The position numbers and the translations under genes were made by a program. This document shows, piece by piece, positions 33,777-43,292 of a stretch of 64,000 nucleotides of DNA. Each line of letters starts with the position of its first letter. The first letter of the stretch is position 1. This stretch comes from Streptomyces alfalfae (lineage in GTDB: Bacteria; Actinomycetota; Actinomycetes; Streptomycetales; Streptomycetaceae), in NCBI RefSeq assembly GCF_004127445.1, contig NZ_QEXM01000052.1, forward strand, positions 1 to 64,000, read 5' to 3'. The notes beneath the pieces were generated by a model that saw only the letters and a list, made by a program, of their open reading frames with translations, did not search any database and was not told the DNA's origin.

Positions 33777-35282
33777 TCAGGGGCCGAGCGCCGCGGCGAG
33801 GGCGGGGACGAAGCGGGACGTGGTGGCGCGGTCGCGGACCGCGAGCCGTATCCAGCCGGGCCCCAGGCCAGGAAACGTGTCGCCGCGCCGCACCGCGAAC
33901 CCCGCCCCCCGCAGCCGCTCCCGCACCGCCTCCGCCCCGGGCGCCCGTACGAGGACGAAGGGCCCCTCCGCGGGGCCCACCACCCGCACCCCGCGGGGCG
34001 CGAGCGAGGCGAGGCCCGCCAGCAGGTGGGCCCGGTCCGCGGCCACGCGGTGCGCCGCGTGCCCCGCCTCCGCCAGCGCCCGCGGCGTCACACACGCCTC
34101 CGCCGCCACGAGCGCCGGCGTGGACACCGGCCACAGCGGCTGCGCCTGCTCCAGCGTGGCGATCACGTCGGGGGAGGCGAGGACGTAGCCGATCCGCAGC
34201 CCCGCGAGGCCCCACGTCTTGGTGAGGCTGCGCAGCACCACGAGCCCGGGGACGTCGGTGCGGCCGGCGAGGGCCTCCCGCTCGCCCGGCACCGCGTCCA
34301 TGAACGCCTCGTCGACCACGAGGACCCGCCCCGGTCGGGCCAGCGCGGTGACCGTGGCCGCCGGGTGGAGCACGGACGTGGGGTTGGTGGGGTTGCCGAC
34401 GACCACCAGATCGGCCGCCTCCGGGACCCGCTCCACCGCCGCCGCGTCGAGACGGAACCCGTCCTCCTCCCGCAGCAGCACCCGCTCCACCTCGTGCCCC
34501 GCGTCCCGCAGCGCCGCCTCGGGCTCGGTGAACTGCGGATGCACGACCACGGGGTGACGCACCTTCAGCGCCCGCGCGAGCAGGACGAAGGCCTCCGCCG
34601 CGCCCGCGGTGAGCAGCACCCGGTCCGGGCTCAGACCGTGCCGCGCGGCCACCGCCTCGCGCGCGGCCCGCCCGTCCGGATAGGCCGCCAGACCGTCCAG
34701 CGAGGCGGCGATCTTCTCCTTCAGCCACGCGGGAGGCGTGTCGGACCGCACGTTGACCGCGAGGTCGGTGAGCCCGGCCCCGCCGTCCCGCACCTCCGCG
34801 TCCCCGTGGTGCCGCAGATCCGGCCCCGGCACGGGCTCCGGGTCGCCGTGCGCCACGGCGGCGGGCCGCTCCTCGTACGCGAGACGCGCCGGCCTGCGGA
34901 CGATTGCGCACGTCGCCATCGGCGGGCGGCCCGCCGGCGCCGACTTCCGCTTGGGGACGATGAGCTCACCCCCGCCCCGCAGCGCCGCCGCCTCCGCCAC
35001 GGACGGCGTGCCCACGGCGGCGCTGGACGCCGGGGACGGGTTCGGCACGGAGACCTCCGCGAGGTCCCGCGCCGCGTACGCCACCACCGGCACCCCGAGC
35101 TGCGCCGCCGCTCCGACGATCCCCGGCTCGGCCGCCTTCACGTCCACCGTCGCCAGCTCGGCGATCGACCGCTCGGCGAGACCGGCGGCGCGGACGGCGT
35201 CCCGGATCAGCCCGAGCACCTCCTCCTCCGGGGCGGCCTCACAGGCGCCGACACCCACGACGAGAACCTGGGCGTCATCCAT
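33777..35282 (-). CDS. CbiG C-terminal domain fused to CobC-like threonine-phosphate decarboxylase
   Basis: A 501-residue fusion. Residues 1 to about 130 are the CbiG C-terminal domain (VLVVGVGACEAAPEEEVLGL at the start, then ATVDVKAAEPGI), part of cobalt-precorrin 5A hydrolase in the anaerobic route. Residues about 150-501 are a class I PLP aminotransferase fold of the CobC/CobD type with the lysine in LRSLTKTWGLAGLRIGY. That enzyme makes aminopropanol phosphate from threonine phosphate for the nucleotide loop. The Mycobacterium Rv2231c-type protein has similar content. Start ATG 35282 follows AAAGGA. The gene is in the cobalamin region but not directly behind the riboswitch. Confidence 0.88.
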   Translation of the reverse strand: MDDAQVLVVGVGACEAAPEEEVLGLIRDAVRAAGLAERSIAELATVDVKAAEPGIVGAAAQLGVPVVAYAARDLAEVSVPNPSPASSAAVGTPSVAEAAALRGGGELIVPKRKSAPAGRPPMATCAIVRRPARLAYEERPAAVAHGDPEPVPGPDLRHHGDAEVRDGGAGLTDLAVNVRSDTPPAWLKEKIAASLDGLAAYPDGRAAREAVAARHGLSPDRVLLTAGAAEAFVLLARALKVRHPVVVHPQFTEPEAALRDAGHEVERVLLREEDGFRLDAAAVERVPEAADLVVVGNPTNPTSVLHPAATVTALARPGRVLVVDEAFMDAVPGEREALAGRTDVPGLVVLRSLTKTWGLAGLRIGYVLASPDVIATLEQAQPLWPVSTPALVAAEACVTPRALAEAGHAAHRVAADRAHLLAGLASLAPRGVRVVGPAEGPFVLVRAPGAEAVRERLRGAGFAVRRGDTFPGLGPGWIRLAVRDRATTSRFVPALAAALGP

Positions 35283-35386
35283 GGAGGGGTCCTTTCGTAC
35301 GAGGTGGTGGGGAGCAGGAAGGGAAACGTGGGGCAAACCGGGTGGCGGACGCGCGCCCGGCGGCGTCAATCCGCTAGCAAGGGCGC

Positions 35387-36118
35387 ATGGCGGTGTTCGT
35401 GGCGCTCGGCGCCTTCCTCATGACCCTGGTGGGCGGCTGGACGGCCCAGCGGGTCACCGACCGGCGCCATCTCGTCCTCGGCCTCGCCGGCGGCCTGATG
35501 CTCGGCGTCGTCGGCCTCGACCTGCTGCCGGAGGCGCTGGAGGCCTCGGGCGGGCCGGTCTTCGGCGTACCGGCGGCCCTGCTCCTGTTCGTGGCCGGCT
35601 TCCTCGTCGCGCACCTGGTGGAACGGCTCCTCGCGGGCCGCCAGGCCGCCCACGGCGCGGGGGAGCACGAGGGCGGCAGGGTCCCCCAGGTGGGGCTCAC
35701 GGCCGCCGCCGCGATGGTCGGGCACAGCGTCATGGACGGCATCGCGATCGGCGCGGCGTTCCAGGTCGGCGGCGGCATGGGCGTGGCCGTGGCACTGGCG
35801 GTGATCGCCCATGACTTCGCGGACGGCTTCAACACGTACACGATCACCAGCCTGTACGGCAACGCCCGCCGCAAGGCGCTCGCGATGCTCTTCGCGGACG
35901 CGGCGGCACCCGTGGTCGGCGCCGCGTCGACGCTGCTGTTCACCATCCCGGAGCGGCTGCTCGGCGGCTACCTCGGCTTCTTCGGCGGAGCCCTGCTCTA
36001 CCTCGCCGCCGCCGAGATCCTGCCCGAGGCGCACCACGAGCACCCGGCGCGCTCGACGCTGCTGTGCACGGTGGCGGGGGCCGCGTTCATCTGGCTGGTG
36101 GTGGGTGTCGCGGGCTGA
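35387..36118 (+). CDS. ZIP-family metal transporter
   Basis: A 243-residue membrane protein with eight hydrophobic segments. The two metal-binding helices are seen as GHSVMDGIAIGAAF (near 116) and AHDFADGFNTYT (near 144), the GufA-like variant of the ZIP pattern. A histidine-rich loop, QAAHGAGEHEGG, lies near residue 87. ZIP proteins bring zinc, iron or other divalent metals into the cytoplasm. It is the only plus-strand gene within the cobalamin block, so cobalt is a possible substrate, but this is inference. Confidence 0.85.
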   Translation: MAVFVALGAFLMTLVGGWTAQRVTDRRHLVLGLAGGLMLGVVGLDLLPEALEASGGPVFGVPAALLLFVAGFLVAHLVERLLAGRQAAHGAGEHEGGRVPQVGLTAAAAMVGHSVMDGIAIGAAFQVGGGMGVAVALAVIAHDFADGFNTYTITSLYGNARRKALAMLFADAAAPVVGAASTLLFTIPERLLGGYLGFFGGALLYLAAAEILPEAHHEHPARSTLLCTVAGAAFIWLVVGVAG

Positions 36119-36135
36119 GCCGCGCCGCCGTACGG

Positions 36136-37518
36136 TCACCGTGCGCAGCTCTCGACGAAGCGCCGCGCGACGCCGGGCTCCGAGGCCCAGTGCGTGTGCA
36201 GATAACTGGCGTGCACGTGCCCCCGCACGAAACCCTCGACGCGGCGCTGCGGCGCGTGCAGGCCCCAGGCGGGCGACGCCCCCGCCCCGGGCTCGACCGC
36301 CGTGCGGTGGAACTCGTGCCCCCGCATCCGCGTGCCCGCGGCGGCGAGGACGCTGTCGGAGACGGCCACGGCCTCGCGGTAGCCGAGCGTCAGCCGCTCC
36401 GACATCCGCGCCTTCGCGTCGAGCACCCCGCACATGGGCTCTCCGTCCAGCTCACGGGTCAGGTACAGCAGCCCCGCGCACTCGGCGGCCACCGGCGCCC
36501 CGGAGAGCGCCAGTTCCGCCACGGCCTCGCGCAGCCGTTCGTTGGCCGACAGCTGGGGCGCGTACACCTCGGGGAAGCCGCCCCCGATGACGAGACCGGC
36601 GGTGCCCTCGGGCAGCCCCTCGTCATGGAGCGGGTCGAACGTCACGACCTCCGCCCCGGCGGCCGTGAGCAGCTCCGCGTGCTCGGCGTAGGAGAACGTG
36701 AAGGCGGCCCCGCCGGCGACGGCGACGCGGGGGGCAGGACCAGCCTGTGCGGCGACCGGGGACGAAGCCGGCGCAGCCGGTGATCGACCGAGCGCGGACG
36801 CGGGGTCCCACGCGGCCCCCGGCAGGGCCGGCGCACTGCGCGCGAGCGCCAGCAGCCCCTCCAGATCGCACCCCTCCCGCACCCGCGAAGCCAGCTCCGC
36901 GACCGACTCCACGGCCTCGGCGTGCCGCTCGGCCACCGGGACGAGCCCCAAGTGCCGCGAGGGCGCGCTCACTCGCGCCACGCGGCGCAGCACGCCGAGC
37001 ACCGGCACACCCGACTCGTCCAGGGCCTCCCGGAGCAGCGCCTCGTGCCGGTCGGAGCCGACCTTGTTGAGGATGACGCCCGCGACCCGCACCTCCGGGT
37101 CCCACGAGGCGAAGCCGTGGACCAGCGCGGCCACCGAACGCGACTGCGACGAGGCGTCGACGACCAGGACGACCGGCGCCCGCAGCAGCTTCGCGACATG
37201 GGCCGTGGAGGCCAGTTCGCCCTGCCCGGCGGCCCCGTCGTACATCCCCATCACGCCCTCGACGACGGCCAGGTCGCACCCGGCCGCGCCGTGCGCGAAC
37301 AGCGGCGCGACCAGGTCGGGCCCGCACAGGTACGCGTCGAGGTTGCGGCCGGGGCGGCCGGTCGCGAGCGCGTGGTAGCCGGGGTCGATGTAGTCGGGGC
37401 CGACCTTGTGCGGGGAGACGGCGAGCCCGGCCGCCGCGAACGCGGCCATCAGGCCCGTCGCGACGGTCGTCTTGCCGCTGCCGGACGACGGCGCCGCGAT
37501 GACGAGGCGAGCTACCAC
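36136..37518 (-). CDS. cobB: Cobyrinate a,c-diamide synthase
   Basis: A 460-residue glutamine-dependent amidase. It has the P-loop-like APSSGSGKTT at residues 8-17, a KVGPDYIDPGYH segment near 44, and a C-terminal glutaminase domain with the cysteine in VAAECAGLLYL near 343. It amidates the a and c side chains of cobyrinate or hydrogenobyrinate with ATP. Its GTG start overlaps the cobO stop by 7 nt, so it is translationally coupled. It is the last gene of the operon and is convergent with the ZIP gene. Confidence 0.95.
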   Translation of the reverse strand: MVARLVIAAPSSGSGKTTVATGLMAAFAAAGLAVSPHKVGPDYIDPGYHALATGRPGRNLDAYLCGPDLVAPLFAHGAAGCDLAVVEGVMGMYDGAAGQGELASTAHVAKLLRAPVVLVVDASSQSRSVAALVHGFASWDPEVRVAGVILNKVGSDRHEALLREALDESGVPVLGVLRRVARVSAPSRHLGLVPVAERHAEAVESVAELASRVREGCDLEGLLALARSAPALPGAAWDPASALGRSPAAPASSPVAAQAGPAPRVAVAGGAAFTFSYAEHAELLTAAGAEVVTFDPLHDEGLPEGTAGLVIGGGFPEVYAPQLSANERLREAVAELALSGAPVAAECAGLLYLTRELDGEPMCGVLDAKARMSERLTLGYREAVAVSDSVLAAAGTRMRGHEFHRTAVEPGAGASPAWGLHAPQRRVEGFVRGHVHASYLHTHWASEPGVARRFVESCAR

Positions 37519-38120
37519 TCGATGCCCCTCTGGCCCTTCTGGCCCGCGTCCATCGGGTGCTTGACCTTCGACATGTCGGTCACCAGGTCGGCGAAGTCGA
37601 TCAGCTGCCGCGGCGCGTTGCGGCCGGTGATCACGACGTGCTGGGTGCCGGGACGGTCGCGCAGCACCTGGACGACCTCGTCGACGTCGATCCAGCCCCA
37701 GTGCATGGGATAGGCGAACTCGTCGAGCACGTACAGCTTGTACGTCTCGGCCGCGAGGTCCCGCTTGACCTGCTCCCAGCCCTCGCGGGCCTTGTCCTCG
37801 TTGGTCGGCTCGCCCTCGGCGGGGGCGCGCTGGATCCACGACCAGCCCTCGCCCATCTTGTGCCAGGCGACCGTGCCGCCCTCACCGGAGGCGCCGAGGA
37901 CCTTCAGCGCGTTCTCCTCGCCGACCTTCCACTTCGCCGACTTCACGAACTGGAAGACACCGATCGGCCACCCCTGATTCCAGGCCCGCAGCGCGAGCCC
38001 GAACGCGGCCGTCGACTTCCCCTTGCCGATGCCCGTGTGGACGAAGACGAGCGGCCGGTTGCGGCGCTGCCGCGTGGTGAGTCCGTCGTCCGGTACGACA
38101 CTCGGCTGTCCCTGCGGCAT
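37512..38120 (-). CDS. cobO: Cob(I)yrinic acid a,c-diamide adenosyltransferase
   Basis: A 202-residue CobA/CobO-type adenosyltransferase with the P-loop VHTGIGKGKSTAAFG near residues 27-41 and YVLDEFAYPMHWGW near 128. It transfers adenosyl from ATP to the cobalt, making the upper ligand of coenzyme B12. Its start codon shares one base with the stop of the chelatase gene. Confidence 0.96.
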   Translation of the reverse strand: MPQGQPSVVPDDGLTTRQRRNRPLVFVHTGIGKGKSTAAFGLALRAWNQGWPIGVFQFVKSAKWKVGEENALKVLGASGEGGTVAWHKMGEGWSWIQRAPAEGEPTNEDKAREGWEQVKRDLAAETYKLYVLDEFAYPMHWGWIDVDEVVQVLRDRPGTQHVVITGRNAPRQLIDFADLVTDMSKVKHPMDAGQKGQRGIEW

Positions 38121-40165
38121 TACGCGGCCCTCCTGGAGTGGTGTGACTGTCCCTGCACGTCCTTGACGAGCCCGGCGATCGAGTCCGCCCGCAGCTCGTC
38201 GAGCGTCACGGCGGTCCCGCCGAGCTCGCCCGCCAACTGCCCCGCGAGGCCGAGCCGCACGTAGCCCGACTCGCAGTCGACGACCACCGAGGCCACGCCC
38301 TCCGCCGCGAAGAGACGGGCCGCGCGGCCCGCCTGCGCCACCGGTTCCACGCCGCCCGTGGCCCGCCCGTCGGTCACCACGACCAGCAGCGGACGCCGGG
38401 CCGCGTCCCGCAGCCGCTCCACGCGCAGCACGTCGTGCGCCTTGAGCAGCCCGGCGGCGAGCGGCGTGCGCCCGCCGGTCGGCAGCGTCTGGAGCCGCGC
38501 GGCGGCGGCGTCCACCGACGAGGTCGGCGGCAGCGCCACCTCGGCGGCCGAGCCGCGGAACGTCACGAGACCCACCTTGTCGCGCCGCTGGTAGGCGTCC
38601 AGGAGCAGGGAGAGCACCGCGCCCTTGACCGCGCTCATCCGCTGCCGGGCCGCCATCGACCCGGAGGCGTCCACGACGAAGAGCACCAGGTTGCCCTCGC
38701 GCCCCTCGCGCGTGGCCTGGCGCAGGTCGTCACGGCGTACGACGAGACCGGTGCCCGAACGCCCGCGCGCCCGCTGGTGCGGGGCGGCGGCCTGCACGGT
38801 CGCGGCCAGGTGCAGCTTGGTCAGCGAGCCCTGGGGCCGCCGCGAACCCGTCGTGCGCCCGTGCTCGGTGCGGGCCCGCGAACGCCGCCCGGCCGCGCCC
38901 TCACCGATGCCGGGGACGCTCAGCGCCTTCGTGCGGAACGGCTCGGCGGCGGGCACGGCCTGCTGCTCGCCGGGGCCGCCGGAGGCGGGTGCCTGCGGAG
39001 CCGGCGCGTCCTCCCGGTCGGAGCCCTCGCCCTGGTTCTGGGACGGCAGGCCGGGGGAGTCGGGGCCGCTGTCGGCCGGGGGCTGCCCGCCACCGCCGTC
39101 GGGACCGCCGCCGTCGGGACCGCCGTCGCCGTCCGGGGGCTCGGGGCCGTCGTCCTCGCGGGCCTCCTCCAGCGTCTCGTCGAGCTTGTCCTCGTCGAGG
39201 CCCGGGGCGTCGAAGGGGTTGCGGCGCCGCCGGTGCGGCAGCGCGAGCAGCGCGGCCTGCCGCACGTCCTCGCTCTCGACGTCCGTACGGCCCGCCCAGG
39301 CGGCCAGCGCGGTCGCCGTACGGGCCATCACGATGTCCGCGCGCATGCCGTCGACCTCGAACGCCGCGCAGGTCGCCGCGATCTGCCGCAGCGCGCCGTC
39401 GCCCAGGGTCACCTGGGGGAGCAGCGCCCGCGCCGCGACGACGCGTTCGCGCAGCGCGGCCTCGTCGTCGGCCCAGCGGCCGGCGAACGCCTCGGGGTCG
39501 TCGTCGTAGGCGAGGCGGCGGCGTACCACCTCCACGCGCTGGTCGGTCTCGCGGGAGGCGGCCACCTCGACGGTGAGCCCGAACCGGTCGAGGAGCTGCG
39601 GGCGCAGCTCGCCCTCCTCCGGGTTCATGGTGCCGACCAGCAGGAACCGCGCCGCGTGCCGCACGGAGACGCCCTCGCGCTCCACGTACGAGGCGCCCAT
39701 CGCGGCGGCGTCGAGGAGGAGGTCGACCAGGTGGTCGTGGAGGAGGTTGACCTCGTCGACGTAGAGGATGCCGCGGTGCGCGTCGGCGAGGAGCCCCGGC
39801 TCGAAGGCCTTCACGCCCTCCGCGAGCGCCCGCTCGATGTCGAGCGCGCCGACGAGGCGGTCCTCGGACGCGCCGACCGGCAGCTCCACCATGCGCGCGG
39901 GACGCGCACTCGCGCCGCCCGACTCGTGCGGCCCGTCGGGGCAGTTGGGGTCCACAGCGGCCGGATCGCACGAGAACCGGCACCCGGCGACGACCGGCAC
40001 CTCGGGCAGCAGCGCCGAAAGGGCGCGCACGGCCGTGGACTTGGCGGTGCCCTTCTCACCCCGTACGAGCACGCCGCCGACGGCGGGCGAGACGGCGTTC
40101 AGCAGCAGCGCGAGCCGCAGATCGTCCTGCCCGACGAGGGCGGTGAAGGGATACGGGGTACTCAC
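38120..40165 (-). CDS. Putative cobaltochelatase, fused ChlI/ChlD-type AAA-VWA protein
   Basis: A 681-residue protein. Residues 1 to about 320 are an AAA+ module (Walker [11 protein letters not shown] near 36-45, [16 protein letters not shown] near 137). A long acidic, proline- and glycine-rich linker covers about 335-430. The C-terminus (about 490-670) is a von Willebrand A domain with the MIDAS motif DASGSMAAR (near 503) for magnesium. Such fused subunits drive metal insertion by a large CobN/ChlH-type subunit, which is not in this window. The GTG start at 40165 has a perfect AAGGAGG. A 28-codon frame fills the gap from cobQ. Confidence 0.93.
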   Translation of the reverse strand: MSTPYPFTALVGQDDLRLALLLNAVSPAVGGVLVRGEKGTAKSTAVRALSALLPEVPVVAGCRFSCDPAAVDPNCPDGPHESGGASARPARMVELPVGASEDRLVGALDIERALAEGVKAFEPGLLADAHRGILYVDEVNLLHDHLVDLLLDAAAMGASYVEREGVSVRHAARFLLVGTMNPEEGELRPQLLDRFGLTVEVAASRETDQRVEVVRRRLAYDDDPEAFAGRWADDEAALRERVVAARALLPQVTLGDGALRQIAATCAAFEVDGMRADIVMARTATALAAWAGRTDVESEDVRQAALLALPHRRRRNPFDAPGLDEDKLDETLEEAREDDGPEPPDGDGGPDGGGPDGGGGQPPADSGPDSPGLPSQNQGEGSDREDAPAPQAPASGGPGEQQAVPAAEPFRTKALSVPGIGEGAAGRRSRARTEHGRTTGSRRPQGSLTKLHLAATVQAAAPHQRARGRSGTGLVVRRDDLRQATREGREGNLVLFVVDASGSMAARQRMSAVKGAVLSLLLDAYQRRDKVGLVTFRGSAAEVALPPTSSVDAAAARLQTLPTGGRTPLAAGLLKAHDVLRVERLRDAARRPLLVVVTDGRATGGVEPVAQAGRAARLFAAEGVASVVVDCESGYVRLGLAGQLAGELGGTAVTLDELRADSIAGLVKDVQGQSHHSRRAA

Positions 40166-40248
40166 GGGGCCTCCTTGACTGAGGTGACGGCGGTGACTTC
40201 GGGGGTGCTCACGGCGGCGCTCACGACGGTGGTCGCGGCGGCGCTCAC
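40162..40248 (-). CDS. Possible 28-residue mini-ORF linking cobQ to the chelatase gene
   Basis: From a GTG at 40248 (overlapping the cobQ stop as GTGA) an open frame runs 28 codons to a TGA at 40162-40164 that overlaps the chelatase GTG start, again as GTGA. It thus bridges the gap exactly and carries the chelatase Shine-Dalgarno near its end. The peptide ([20 protein letters not shown]...) is low-complexity and contains an 18-bp repeat of a 24-bp unit (40212-40235 and 40236-40253). It may only couple translation, or be chance in GC-rich DNA. Confidence 0.3.
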   Translation of the reverse strand: MSAAATTVVSAAVSTPEVTAVTSVKEAP

Positions 40249-41753
40249 GACGGCGCCCCCGGCGGAATGAACGGCAGCCCCGCGGGCGCCCCGTGCTCGA
40301 TCAGGGCGAGGAGCGCGTCCGTGTCCGCGTGTTCTTCGATCAGGTCGCCGAGCAGGTCGAGCTGTTCCTCCCGCAGCGCGGCGAAGCTGGTGTCGGGCGC
40401 GGGGACGAAGCGGCGTCCGGCCGCACGCGCCACCTCGGCGAGGAAGCGGCGCCGGAAACCGTCGCTCTCCAGCGACCCGTGCCAGTGCGTGCCCCACACC
40501 TCCCCGACCCGGCAGCCGTCGAGGAACGCCTCGCCGCCGCCGACCTCGGCCACGCCGTGATGGATCTCGTACCCCTCGACCGGTTCCCCGAGGGCCTCGC
40601 CCACCGGACGGGCGAGCGTCTTCTCGCGGGCGAACCGCACCCGCACCGGCAGCAGTCCGAGCCCGTCCACGGAGCCCTCGCGCGACTCCACGTCGTCCTC
40701 GATGTGCTCGCCGAGCACCTGGAAGCCGCCGCAGATCCCCAGCACGGGGCGTCCCTCGGCGGCGCGCCGCGCCAGGGCGTCGGCGAGGCCGCGCTCCCGA
40801 AGCCACCGCAGGGCGCGCACGGTCCCGCGCGTGCCCGGCACGACCACGAGGTCGGCGTCGACCAGCTCCTCGGCCCGGTCCACGAACCGCACGACGACGC
40901 CGGGCTCGGCGGCCAGCGCGTCCACGTCCGTGAAGTTGGACATCAGCGGCACCGCGCACACGGCGACCCGCAGCACGTCGTCACCGACCGGCGGGGCCAC
41001 CACGGACTCGCGGACCGCGCCGCGCAGCGAGACCCGCAGGCCGTCCTCCTCGTCGATGCCGAGCCCGTGCTGGAACGGCAGCACGCCGTACGTGCGCCGG
41101 CCGGTGAGGCCGAGCAGCATGTCGAGACCCGGTTCCAGGAGGGAGACGTCGCCGCGGAACTTGTTGACGAGGTACCCGGCGACCAGCTCCTGGTCGGCGG
41201 CGCTCAGCAGCGCCGTCGTCCCGAAGAACGACGCGAACACCCCGCCCCTGTCGATGTCCCCGACCACCAGGACGGGGAAGCGGGCGGCCCGCGCGATGCC
41301 CATGTTCACGATGTCGGTGCGCCGCAGGTTGATCTCGGCGGGACTGCCCGCGCCCTCACAGATCACGGCGTCATACGTGCCCCGCAGCTCCTCCAGGCAT
41401 CCCACGACGGTGTCGAGCAGGGCGGCCTGGCGTCCCCCGTGGTAGCCGCGCGCGCTCATCTCGCCCACCGGCCTGCCCATCAGCACGACCTGGCTCGTGC
41501 GGTCGCCGCCGGGCTTGAGCAGCACCGGGTTCATCAGCGCGGTCGGCTCGACGCGGGCGGCCTGCGCCTGCATGGCCTGCGCCCGGCCGATCTCGGCGCC
41601 CTCGCGGGTGACGAAGGAGTTCAGGGACATGTTCTGCGCCTTGAAGGGCGCGACGGACACGCCCTTGCGGGTCAGCCACCGGCAGATGCCGGCGGTGACG
41701 ACGCTCTTCCCGGCGTCCGACGTGGTCCCGGCGACGAGCAGTCCACCACTCAT
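40245..41753 (-). CDS. cobQ: Cobyric acid synthase
   Basis: A 502-residue amidotransferase that amidates the b, d, e and g side chains of adenosylcobyrinate diamide. It has the N-terminal dethiobiotin-synthase-like ATP site ([10 protein letters not shown] near 8-17), the family segment [13 protein letters not shown] near 37-49, and a triad glutaminase C-terminus with [10 protein letters not shown] near 338. Its ATG overlaps the cbiB stop by 4 nt. Confidence 0.96.
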   Translation of the reverse strand: MSGGLLVAGTTSDAGKSVVTAGICRWLTRKGVSVAPFKAQNMSLNSFVTREGAEIGRAQAMQAQAARVEPTALMNPVLLKPGGDRTSQVVLMGRPVGEMSARGYHGGRQAALLDTVVGCLEELRGTYDAVICEGAGSPAEINLRRTDIVNMGIARAARFPVLVVGDIDRGGVFASFFGTTALLSAADQELVAGYLVNKFRGDVSLLEPGLDMLLGLTGRRTYGVLPFQHGLGIDEEDGLRVSLRGAVRESVVAPPVGDDVLRVAVCAVPLMSNFTDVDALAAEPGVVVRFVDRAEELVDADLVVVPGTRGTVRALRWLRERGLADALARRAAEGRPVLGICGGFQVLGEHIEDDVESREGSVDGLGLLPVRVRFAREKTLARPVGEALGEPVEGYEIHHGVAEVGGGEAFLDGCRVGEVWGTHWHGSLESDGFRRRFLAEVARAAGRRFVPAPDTSFAALREEQLDLLGDLIEEHADTDALLALIEHGAPAGLPFIPPGAPS

Positions 41754-42712
41754 GAGGGGAGCCCCTTCCTCCTGCTGCCGACGGCACGCAGGCCCGCCCG
41801 TGCGGCGATCGAGACGCCGAGGGCCAGCAGGCCGACCCGGCGGGAGAGCCGCACGGCCCGTTCGATGTCGCCGCCCCCGACGGGGCGGCCGTGGGTGTTC
41901 AGGACCGGCCGGTGCTCGACGCGTCCCGCGTACGAGAGGGTCCCGCCGAGCCGTACCCCGAGCGCCCCGGCGAAGGAGGCCTCCACGGGCCCGGCGTTCG
42001 GGCTCGGATGCTTCGGGGCGTCGGCGCGCCACGCCCGTGCCGCCCCGCGCGGCGAGTCGCCCGCGAGGACGGCCAGGGCGGCGGTGAGCCGGGCGCCCGG
42101 CCAGCCGAAGACGTCGTCGAGGCGGGCGGATGCCCAGCCGTAGCGGCGGTAGCGGGGGGACTTGTGGCCCACCATGGCGTCCAGGGTGTTCACGGCGCGG
42201 AAGGCGACGAGCCCCGGCACCCCGCCGATCGCGCCCCAGACCAGCGCCCCCACCACGGCGTCGGAGGTGTTCTCGGCGACGGACTCCACCACGGCCCGCG
42301 CGATGCCGTCGGCGTCCAGGGCCTGGGGGTCGCGCCCGCACAGATGCGGCAGCCGCTCGCGGGCCGCCCCGATGTCGCCGTCCCGCAGGGCGTCGCCGAT
42401 GACGCGCGCCTCCCGGCCGAGCGAGGTCCCGCCGATCACGGACCAGGTCGCGGCGGCGGTCAGCGCGAGGGAACCGGCGCGTGAACGGCGTACGAGGGCG
42501 GAGGCGAGGGCGGCGGCCCCGGCGGCGCCTCCGGCGCATACCGCGGTGTGCAGTGCGCCCCACCCGCGGTGGTCGCGCCACAGCACCCGCTCGACGGCGC
42601 CGGCGCCACGTCCGAACGCGGCGACCGGATGGCCGCGGCGGGGATCGCCGAGCAGCAGGTCACCGAGGAATCCGGCGGCGGCGCCGTACGCGAAGTCACG
42701 ATCGCCGCGCAT
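41750..42712 (-). CDS. cbiB: Adenosylcobinamide-phosphate synthase
   Basis: A 320-residue membrane protein (CobD in the Pseudomonas naming, CbiB in Salmonella) that attaches aminopropanol to adenosylcobyric acid. Family marks are [22 protein letters not shown] near residue 20 (split across loops), [15 protein letters not shown] near 150, and [16 protein letters not shown] near 180. Start ATG 42712 has GAGGA upstream. It is the first gene behind the cobalamin riboswitch. Confidence 0.94.
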   Translation of the reverse strand: MRGDRDFAYGAAAGFLGDLLLGDPRRGHPVAAFGRGAGAVERVLWRDHRGWGALHTAVCAGGAAGAAALASALVRRSRAGSLALTAAATWSVIGGTSLGREARVIGDALRDGDIGAARERLPHLCGRDPQALDADGIARAVVESVAENTSDAVVGALVWGAIGGVPGLVAFRAVNTLDAMVGHKSPRYRRYGWASARLDDVFGWPGARLTAALAVLAGDSPRGAARAWRADAPKHPSPNAGPVEASFAGALGVRLGGTLSYAGRVEHRPVLNTHGRPVGGGDIERAVRLSRRVGLLALGVSIAARAGLRAVGSRRKGLPS

Positions 42713-42744
42713 GGCAAATGTCCTCACTCAGGGTGTCCGCGCCC

Positions 42745-42893
42745 TGGTTCGACGTGATCGGCGGTGAGAGTTCCTGGCTCGCGGGGAAGTTCCCCCGCTG
42801 ACAGTGGCGGGACCGCGCCGGATTCGCACCGGCTTCCTCTGCTGCCGCCGTAGTTGGCCCGGGCAGTCCACCACGCCCTGCGAACGCCCGTCA
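42745..42893 (-). ncRNA. Cobalamin riboswitch
   Basis: On the minus strand the conserved AdoCbl-riboswitch core is clear: AGGAAGCCGGTGCGAATCC with the small GCCGG...CCGGC stem (42817-42833), then the B12 box GCCACTGTCAGC around 42797-42808. The element ends about 35 bases before cbiB. B12 binding should turn off the cbiB-cobQ-chelatase-cobO-cobB operon. The outer limits are approximate because the P1 stem was not folded. Confidence 0.93.
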
Positions 42894-42942
42894 ACTCGCC
42901 GTTGACCTGCGGCGGAGGAGTGTGTTGGGGCCCACATGCCGG

Positions 42943-42976
42943 AGCGGGGCCCGCACGCCTGGGGGCGGGCCCCGCT
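42943..42976. terminator. Terminator hairpin upstream of the riboswitch
   Basis: A perfect 12-bp inverted repeat (42943-42954 and 42965-42976) with a 10-nt loop lies between the phosphate-transport operon and the riboswitch, on the upstream side of the cob operon, and would insulate the cob promoter. Confidence 0.6.
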
Positions 42977-43000
42977 GCCGAGGCGGGGCGCTCACGCGAA

Positions 43001-43039
43001 AGAGGGGCGCGCGGCGTCCAGTACGCCGTGCGCCCCTCT
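43001..43039 (-). terminator. Terminator after the phosphate-transporter operon
   Basis: A 17-bp stem with one mismatch (43001-43017 and 43023-43039) and a 5-nt loop begins 16 bases after the stop of the small membrane protein gene. Confidence 0.8.
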
Positions 43040-43055
43040 CGGGCCCAGCCCGTCG

Positions 43056-43280
43056 TCAGACGACGATCAGGGAGATCCCGTACGCCACCGCCGCCGCGCA
43101 GAGCGCGAAGCAGGCGTACGCGCCGGTGCGGGCCAGGGCCGCGGAGCCGCCGCCCGAGGCGGAGGCCGTCTCCTGCTTGGAGAGGCCGATGATGCCGAGG
43201 GTGAAGAGGCCCACCAGGGCCACCGTGACCACGAGGCTGACTCCGAAGACGGAGCCGAGGGCTGCCCAGTCGATGTTCAT
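43056..43280 (-). CDS. Small membrane protein downstream of the phosphate transporter
   Basis: A 74-residue protein with two membrane helices (about 8-32 and 50-73) separated by a short polar loop (SKQETASASGGG). It follows the Pit-type transporter gene by 12 bp, with a terminator right after it, so it is cotranscribed. I recognise no domain; a regulatory or stabilising subunit of the transporter is the likely role, by context only. Confidence 0.8.
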   Translation of the reverse strand: MNIDWAALGSVFGVSLVVTVALVGLFTLGIIGLSKQETASASGGGSAALARTGAYACFALCAAAVAYGISLIVV

Positions 43281-43292
43281 GCTGATCCGTCC

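Noticed and set aside
40212-40253. 24-bp repeat between cobQ and the chelatase gene as a mobile or regulatory element
   Set aside because: Fewer than two copies, partly within the cobQ end; better treated as part of the mini-ORF than as an independent element.
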